Translations under genes and position numbers: made by a program
NCBI GenBank assembly: GCA_023525715.1
Contig: JAKNSD010000063.1
Coordinates: 248,001-312,000 of the forward strand
Reading direction: 5' to 3'
From: Cichorium intybus
Taxonomy: Eukaryota; Streptophyta; Magnoliopsida; Asterales; Asteraceae
Length of the DNA stretch: 64,000 nucleotides
Shown: one piece after another, positions 57,623-64,000 of the stretch
How positions within the stretch are numbered: the stretch's first letter is position 1
Layout: each line of letters begins with the position of its first letter
Notes under the pieces: model-generated
What the model was told of the DNA's origin: nothing
The model's input: the letters and a program-made list of their open reading frames with translations, nothing else
Databases searched by the model: none

Positions 57623-58712
57623 GTCTATGACTATAATTACTAATTTAACCCCTAATTAATCAGCAAACTGTAGCTTCCTAGAAACTGCTGCCGAACTCTA
57701 ACCTAGTCAGTTCTGTCCATAGATAAGTGATCATATGATCCTTCGTTCAACAAGATAGTTCCGGACATGAGACATGGATTGAGATCAATCTATGTTCAGT
57801 ACTCTGTTTTCCGATTTCCGATTCCGCTTATGACTTTAGGACTTATAATTGAGCACATCAATTCAGTCCTGGCTAGCCAGCACTTTAGTCACCTTCAAAA
57901 TCATCGAGAGGCCTACAGATATCTGTTTGCCATCAGGGTCAAGGAACGAATAAGCTTCGACTCATATTCTTATATCTTTTACCAGTAAAATTATTCACAA
58001 CAACACGTTTTATAACATCGAGTTACCGATGCGTTTTCGTACCATCAATGAACAACTGCCTTGTAAATTATAACTCATATCTCTCCACTTCAAGATCATA
58101 AGATATTATCGTCTCAACATTGCTTATGATATAATCCATGAAGTAATCTATTGAGCTTGGGTTTATCCAATACTCAAATCTCTATTTCTAAGTACTCATG
58201 AATGTTGTAGCAATCATATTGCTATGTCTAACTCCTTAGACAGTCTACAAACCAATTCATGACAGTCTTGATTCAATACTTACTTCCCAAAGTATGAGCG
58301 ACTGTGGACCTTTCTGAATAATTAAATTATTCGGGAAGTAAAACATACGAAAGCGAAACATAAAGATCTGACTGGCAGCTACTCCTGCTTATTACCAAGT
58401 CTCTACGAGGTAATCACGAAGTCGGATCTTGTCATAAACTATTAGCGGTTTCAAGATTTCTTTTAAACTTTCAATTCTAATTTTATAGCTATGTCTTTAT
58501 GAACCTTTCACTCTTTCTATGTATCCAAAGTATCTTATACTGATGCACTTTATTGCAGATGATCCAATCGGATGTTCTTACGATGACATCTCAATACGTT
58601 ATCCTGTCTTTTTCTTTCCTAACTCCATTCTGGTAATGTGTACTGTGACTTCCTATGGTTCTAGGGGTCTTTAGTCTAATTGACTGCACCCTAAGACTGA
58701 TTCGAGGTGCTA

Positions 58713-58744
58713 TGATGTGCCGGTGAACCACACGCGCTCCATCA
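58713..58744 (+). other. hairpin cassette 1 in X
   Basis: TGATG (58713-58717) pairs with CATCA (58740-58744) around a 22-nt loop TGCCGGTGAACCACACGCGCTC broken here into its parts TGCCGGTGAACC and ACACGCGCTC. No outer stem is seen. It is the weakest of the four cassettes in stem length. Confidence 0.5.
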
Positions 58745-59666
58745 GAATACTAACGAGATTCTTTAACCATGAAGTCCTTTAACATCAAATTACCACTTTG
58801 AAAAAAAAAATTCAAATTATTACTATTATTTTCACCCCAATCATTTCCCAATGAAAACAAACCATCCAGTATTCCCAGCCAGACAATGTCCTGAATCCAA
58901 CTTACTATGCCCTAGGCATCAAGTCATCAGGATATGTTCATGACATTTTGATCGATCCAAGAAACTTGTGGAACCCGATCTAATCTTAGTCCAAACCCTT
59001 TCGGAATCCCAAGATTATTTATAATCCTTGTGTCATGTTTTTCTAAAAACTATTTCCTTTTGGAGACTCTTTTCATGCATCTTGAATCTTATCAAGATTA
59101 TGCTTACAATGGCTATGTCTATGCTGACGATTTCATCTATCCAATAGATGTTTGTGAATTACGTGAGTATGTTGCACCTTCTTTATTTCTTTCATGCCAA
59201 GTCATCACACTTTGCAATGATAGGAAAAACCATTTCCTGGGGCTATGCATCTTGAATCTCATCAAGATCATATTGGCAGAGTTTCGATCTATCTTATAGA
59301 CGTTTACAACCACCTGAGTATGTCGTATCTCTATTAAGTCTTTCATAGAAATCCGTCTCTTAACACCAAGTCATTACACTTTGTAATGAAAAAGACGTTT
59401 CCTAGAAACAGTATGTAACCCACATATGGAGAGTAGATAACAGCGACACTACCACTGGCTTTGACTCTTTCGTACTCTTCACAAAAACCAAACCTTTTTG
59501 GCACATTTTGAGAATCCGAAACCTTTCTGACATAGTTATGGGAATCTTTCAAGCTGTTCACAAAATCCAAAACTTTTGGCACATTTTGAATATTCGAATT
59601 TCCTTTCTTGCGAGGTGCCCGTGGGATGAATCCCGGGGCCATGTACCTACTGTATTTGCATGCTCT

Positions 59667-59723
59667 TTGTGAGTCCTTATTAGGGTGTCGGTAATCCATA
59701 CGCGCTGCACTAACGTCTCACAA
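59667..59723 (+). other. hairpin cassette 2 in X
   Basis: Outer stem TTGTGAG (59667-59673) with CTCACAA (59717-59723), perfect. Inner stem ATTAGGG (59679-59685) with CACTAAC (59708-59714), five of seven paired. The loop is again 22 nt (59686-59707), diverged but recognisable, containing CGGTAATCCATACGCGCTG. Confidence 0.55.
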
Positions 59724-60848
59724 TGTGCCACAAAGTATCCTCTCGGATTTTATCTTCTATTGAGAGTGCTTCTCTCGGAATCAATTGCTTGACTATGAGT
59801 ATCGTCTCACTCAACCAGATGTTCAGTAAGTACATTTCTATCCATGTCGCTTTCTTTTGATGATTCAATTACTCCTACTGGTTTTTAGACCAGGTGTAAA
59901 ATCAATCAAATTATTACATAGACGTGTCTCGCCCTGAGGTTCTCTTATTTGGCAACAACTGGGCTCACCAATGCTTCCAAGTAGTCGGACTGCTAATCCG
60001 TACCAACTTTAGTGTTTTACCACTAATTGGTATGTCACCCAGATCACAACACTTTATGACGGTGACTAATAATACTGGTTAAGAGAAGAGTATGTCAGGT
60101 TTAACAGGAATATGATTCCTGCCCAAAGCCTAGTGATGACTAAAGGTTCTTTCACTTGGCTAATCCTGATCTCATCCAGGACTGTATTAACTCCCACTGT
60201 TTCCTTAGAACATGAGTCCTTTCTAAAAGAGCTATTCTTTCACAGGTACAGCGGGATAGCCAATGAAACGACATTGCTGATCAGGTTCAGGCTAGTCATG
60301 AGGTTCGGACGAACACTACATGACCCTGGACTTTCTATGTACAAGTGGGACGATCCCAGCTTTACATTTCAGACAGTGTCTGCATAACCTACTTAGTCTA
60401 AGATTTGGTCGGAATATGGTTTCTATGGTCTGACTGGTTGAATATTCAATTCATCGAAAACTAATTGGAAATGTTTCTTTACATCGAGGATCGAACTATT
60501 TCGACCAATGCTCTATCATCTTCCCTAAGATACATTATAACCATTAATGTTCTTGGAAGAGGATAAACTGTGAAACTTTTTCTCAGTCTATGTTGTCACT
60601 CAGGTTCTGTTGATCTTATACTTCCTTTAAAATCCTTGAACACTTCAAGGTTTCAATCAATCGCTTATTCTGATAAGCGAAGCCTTATTTGTCATACTAA
60701 TTGGCAAATATCATGAAGTATAACTAATTGTGTTGTGTTCGAAGATTCGAGCAATACACAGAAACTTATGTGTATGTTGCTCAAAATCTTAATATCTTTT
60801 ACATCTCTATGTAAATTTATGACTTTGTTAATTTGTTCAAGATATGCA

Positions 60849-61110
60849 ATCATCACCTGACTCTAAGTCAACTGATTCCAAAATCATATCCTCTGGATCT
60901 TTGGGTGATTCCTTTCTTGCCACATGTGCTTTATAAAGAACTTAATCATCATCTGACTCTAAGTCAAATGATTCCAAAGTCCTGTCCAACTGGATCTTTG
61001 GGTGATTCATTTCTTACCACACATGGTTTTATTAAGAACTCAATCATCATGTGACTCTAAGTCAAATGATTCCAAAGTCCTGTCCAACTGGACCTTTGGT
61101 TGAATTGATT
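60849..61110 (+). repeat. tandem repeat, three copies of about 97 bp
   Basis: Copies begin near 60849, 60945 and 61043. Each contains ATCATC.NTGACTCTAAGTCAA, GATTCCAAA and CTGGATCTTTGGGTGATT or variants. The second and third are the most similar. CTGACTCTAAGTCA within each is partly self-complementary. Confidence 0.8.
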
Positions 61111-62516
61111 TTATAAAATATCTTTTAACAATCATAGAAAACACAATTCATGAATCCAAACACTTTGGATGCATCATCATTCAAGTCATTACCATTCATG
61201 CAATTAACACACTCACACAACATTTCAAGGATAAACATGTATTAAAAGAAAATTTAACATTTTATAAAACCAAAATATCCTCGAACAGGTAATGTCGCAC
61301 GCATCTAATAAGCTAATAACAAGGTCATAGTATCTAACTAAACTCCAAAACTGCATGAGCTTCAGATCCAATCCGAATGTGCTCCTTTGCAACAAAATCC
61401 CGCATCCTACCTAGTCCATGCATACAGAGCAAATGTGATAAACACATCCTGTATCAAGGAATTAAGGATCAAGATTTCTGAGTTTTAAGATATTCCTGAG
61501 TTGCCAAACCGTTCGGCTTTGGAGCATTTTTCCAATCTTTCTGTGACTGTGTCCCACCTTGTGGATTCCCAGTTTGATACATCGAACAATCGGTCCAGAC
61601 GAACTGGATCATTTCTTGATGTGCCTTAATACTGGACTCAATAATGAAGCAGCTGAATCAATGGAACTATGCTTCTCCATGAAGGACTCATACAGAGTCG
61701 ACATTGAATGCATTTCCAAGATTGTCTTAATCTGGTTACCCTTTCTGTTCATCTGGATGAACAGATCAGCGAGTCGAGCTAATGCTTAACTCCCGATCAG
61801 AAGGGGTGACCTAATTTTATACAGTATGCCCATGTATCCCTCAATCATGAGAACATGCAAACTGGTGCTACTTCCTTCTAGCTTGCAACTTCAAGCTCTT
61901 TGAATATCCTAGTTCGTTCCTTTTTCAACCAGTTCTCGGAACCTTTCCTCAACCAGCTGTGCTAACTTATCTGACTCCAGGAATTCTAAATCCCTACGGA
62001 ACTCGGGGTCAATGATAAATATCATGAGGCAATGAACTTCCTTTGACTTAATAGTCAAGGGGTCATGCTCATCACAAGCTACTGTGCGATGCCATGCTTT
62101 GGTAAAACAAGGACCGGACACTCAGTCAGATATGGTTTTCCAGCAAAACTAAGAATCATTCTCTAATTGCAAAGTCATATCACATAGTCAAGACCAGTCA
62201 GCCTTACCATATTGAACAGGTGCTTTCTGAGACTTTCAGAAATGGGTGAAGGAGGAGAAGGAGGAGAATTGACACTATCTTTAGACATCTATAAAATTTG
62301 AATTAGTTTAATTTTAATCCTTTTTAAATAATTACCCAATATATTATTTAATGAGGCTAGGATCCAAAATACCCCAACTATGGTGTGAAGAGGGATGTCG
62401 TAATCACAACATAATGGTCATTAAGGTAGATAAACATTTATCAAATGAAATTCCTAGATCTGTTGAGATTCATTGAGCTGTTCAATGGCATGTTTAATCT
62501 CGGATATGCTCCACTA

Positions 62517-62545
62517 TTTGTGACTGGGATGCCGAGGATCACAAA
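62517..62545 (+). other. additional short hairpin in X
   Basis: TTTGTGA (62517-62523) pairs perfectly with TCACAAA (62539-62545) around a 15-nt loop containing GATGCCGAGGA. It sits 46 nt before the two best cassettes but has a different loop. Confidence 0.4.
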
Positions 62546-62590
62546 CTGGATGTGAATAACCATGCAAATATGCTCGGTAACCTCAATGTT

Positions 62591-62650
62591 ATTTATCATC
62601 TCTAGTTGATGTGCCGGTTAACCACACATGCTCCATCAACAATGATAAAT
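62591..62650 (+). other. hairpin cassette 3 in X
   Basis: Outer stem ATTTATCAT (62591-62599) with ATGATAAAT (62642-62650), nine of nine. Inner stem GTTGATG (62605-62611) with CATCAAC (62634-62640), seven of seven. The 22-nt loop (62612-62633) reads TGCCGGTTAACC then ACACATGCTC. Confidence 0.7.
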
Positions 62651-62671
62651 CATGAGAAACCCATTGCCACT

Positions 62672-62732
62672 CTTTATGAGCCCCTATTAGTGTGCCTGTT
62701 AACCACACACGCTCCACTAATCTCTCATAAAG
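62672..62732 (+). other. hairpin cassette 4 in X
   Basis: Outer stem CTTTATGAG (62672-62680) with CTCATAAAG (62724-62732), nine of nine. Inner stem ATTAGTG (62686-62692) with CACTAAT (62715-62721), seven of seven. The 22-nt loop (62693-62714) reads TGCCTGTTAACC then ACACACGCTC. Stems differ wholly from cassette 3, while loop and layout are kept. Confidence 0.7.
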
Positions 62733-63621
62733 TGTAATGTGCAATTTCATGCGTTGGCATCTTTTCACATTTTTCCTAAAGTAACTAGATTTGGGATTTT
62801 ATAAAGTGTTCCAGTACTTTGAATAATATCATTATACTTTTAGTGAGATTAAGCGGTCCTATCAAACCCGTTCGGCTAACGACCCTCCATTGATCAGGAG
62901 AGCGGTGGGTGAGAGTGGACACCCATTAGACTGCCATTTTATAGGCAGTCTCCTTATACCCTCTTTATAGACCAGCTTCATGAATGAGGCCTACTATTGA
63001 TTTGACTAACCATTTTATCTTATACATATAATATTAACTTTTAATTATAATATATAAGATGTATTTTAAACCTTTTTAAAATATTCTTGGTTTATCTTTT
63101 AATTTATTGGAAATTTAAACTATTAAATTTAAAATTAAATTAAACCTTTAAATGATTTAATTCATCTTTTAATTAAATAATTAATTAAATTAATTAAATC
63201 CAAATATTTTAGACTTTTAAAATATTCCTAGTTTTATCTTTTAATTTTTCAAAATTTAAAACTATTAAATTTAAAATTAAATTAAACCATTAATTATCTT
63301 TTAATTAAACAATTAATTAAATTAATTAAAACTAGATAGGTATCACAAATTAATCAAATTAATTTAAACCTATCTTAAACCCCCTAATTTTTGAAATTAA
63401 CAAATAATGGGTTTAAAGTTATCCATTTAAATAATTAAAGTTACCAAAAATAGAAAGCCTTTTAAAACCCTAATGAGAAAATCGAAAATCATAGAGGGGA
63501 GGGGCTAGGGTTTCCAAAACCCTAACCCTAAAATCGATTTGGCCAATTAGGGTTTATAAGCATTAAACCCTACTTTTTTAGGAAGACAATTATAGCAATT
63601 CAACAAGAAAACAACCAAAAT

Positions 63622-63633
63622 GCTCTGATACCA
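63622..63633 (-). other. X primer-binding site
   Basis: The minus strand reads TGGTATCAGAGC, a perfect initiator tRNA-Met complement, 1 nt inside the 5' LTR. Confidence 0.95.
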
Positions 63634-63634
63634 C

Positions 63635-64000
63635 TGAAAGGTTTTATGCAAATCTATGAACTAAAATCCTAAGTTCACATGCAACCTAGATTAGATCTAT
63701 TTTTTCTTATAATTAAACATATAATAAATTCCTATAGGCCACAAGAAAATAACTAAAAGAATAAAATCAGAAAAAACTAACCTTTTAGTTGTTTCTTGCA
63801 AGCTAAGCAACGCAAGTGCCTTGCCTCAAATGAAGTCACACCCAAAACTAGGGTTTTCGAAAGTTCCATAGAGAGGGAAGAGAGGAAAAATTCGTGGCTT
63901 TTATGGTGCCTAGGGGTCTCTATTTATAGTTTCCAAGTGGCCACCAGATAAGCCTTTAGAGATAAACCTTTTTTGAATTCAAATAAGATAAACCTTTATC
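63635..64000 (-). repeat. X 5' LTR, truncated by window end
   Basis: The first 366 bp match 56826-57190 with few differences. About 414 bp more are expected beyond the window. Confidence 0.92.

Larger units (their letters stand above)
57623..63621 (-). other. X interior: about 6 kb without recognisable coding
   Basis: No Gag, Pol or accessory domain is found on either strand, and ORFs are short (under 95 codons) and unlike known proteins. It does hold structure: four hairpin cassettes with a shared loop, an imperfect duplication at about 59070-59410 (TGCATCTTGAATCT.ATCAAGAT in each half), and a three-copy tandem repeat at 60849-61110. Near the primer site are telomere-like CCCTAA motifs (about 63470-63570). 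Confidence 0.6.
41303..64000 (+). mobile_element. E4: Ty1/Copia element, plus strand, with three nested insertions
   Basis: Starts with a 994-bp LTR at 41303. Its left flank GAAAG (41298-41302) should be one TSD copy. The primer site, Gag, protease, integrase and the first part of RT follow in Copia order (protease-integrase-RT). Gag is interrupted by E5 (43302-51018) and RT by Y/X (from 55593). The rest of RT, RNase H and the 3' LTR must lie right of the window. The coding region has many frameshifts and stops. Confidence 0.85.
55593..64000 (-). mobile_element. Y: non-autonomous Copia-like element, minus strand, interrupted by X
   Basis: The 3' LTR (55593-56358) and 467 bp of internal sequence (56359-56825) are visible before X interrupts it. 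The remainder lies right of the window. Its internal sequence aligns with the start of X's interior (57606 onward) with many differences, so X and Y are diverged members of one family. It inserted into E4's RT. GTTTT (55588-55592) should be one TSD copy. Confidence 0.8.
56826..64000 (-). mobile_element. X: non-autonomous Copia-like element (large noncoding interior), nested in Y
   Basis: 3' LTR 56826-57605, polypurine tract, 6-kb interior without Gag or Pol, primer site 63622-63633 and the start of the 5' LTR from 63635. It is flanked on the left by CATAT (56821-56825); the other TSD copy is outside. It fits the class of large derivatives that keep only ends and packaging signals. Its LTR resembles that of E4, a likely source of enzymes. 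Confidence 0.85.

Noticed and set aside
63470..63570. Telomere-like CCCTAA repeats near the X primer site
   Set aside because: Only two adjacent units and scattered single AAACCCTAA boxes. Too few for an interstitial telomere; more likely telo-box-like promoter or leader motifs.

Overview
The window is plant nuclear DNA made almost entirely of nested LTR retrotransposons. No ordinary host gene is visible at its original locus. Large AT-rich stretches, initiator-Met and Asp tRNA primer sites, plant chromovirus, Athila and Copia families, and the particular Copia accessory ORF type suggest a eudicot; the accessory proteins recall Asteraceae (lettuce/daisy) elements. The family-level assignment is recalled from memory and was not searched.

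Nesting was worked out from LTR ends, primer sites, polypurine tracts and 5-bp target-site duplications (TSDs). The oldest visible layer is a minus-strand Copia element (Copia-1): pol remnant at 41302-39370 and a 3' accessory ORF at about 38760-36845 and 28692-27197. It was broken by three insertions. (i) Athila-like element B (LTR 26120-27196) carries Athila-like element A in its gag (LTR 24521-25658). A's ORF1 is split by Gypsy chromovirus E1 (155-19692, TSD TCCGG), and E1's leader is split by Gypsy element E2 (2910-11668, TSD TATAG). (ii) Non-autonomous Copia element E3 (28693-36844, minus, TSD AATCT). (iii) Plus-strand Copia element E4 (from 41303) carries Gypsy element E5 in gag (43302-51018, TSD TTTCC) and non-autonomous Copia elements Y (from 55593) and X (from 56826, inside Y) in its reverse transcriptase. 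The deepest stack is five layers.

Functional state differs between elements. E1 has one uninterrupted 1507-codon Gag-Pol with all expected catalytic residues and is the only plausibly autonomous element. E2 has a ruined pol but almost identical LTRs, so it was probably moved recently by another element's proteins. A/B, E3, X and Y lack a complete pol. X and Y have LTRs that resemble those of E4, which suggests they depended on an E4-like partner.

The most unusual items are: (1) E5, a young Gypsy element whose pol is replaced by a complete-looking, intron-containing RWP-RK (RKD-like) transcription factor pseudogene in antisense, with a TATA-like promoter; (2) a hairpin with compensatory base changes 17-20 nt before the 3' LTR in all three Gypsy elements; (3) four hairpin cassettes with a conserved 22-nt loop but different paired stems in the noncoding body of X; and (4) accessory ORFs and inverted motif clusters in pol-less Copia element E3. 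LTR identities and copy counts below were made by eye and are approximate.
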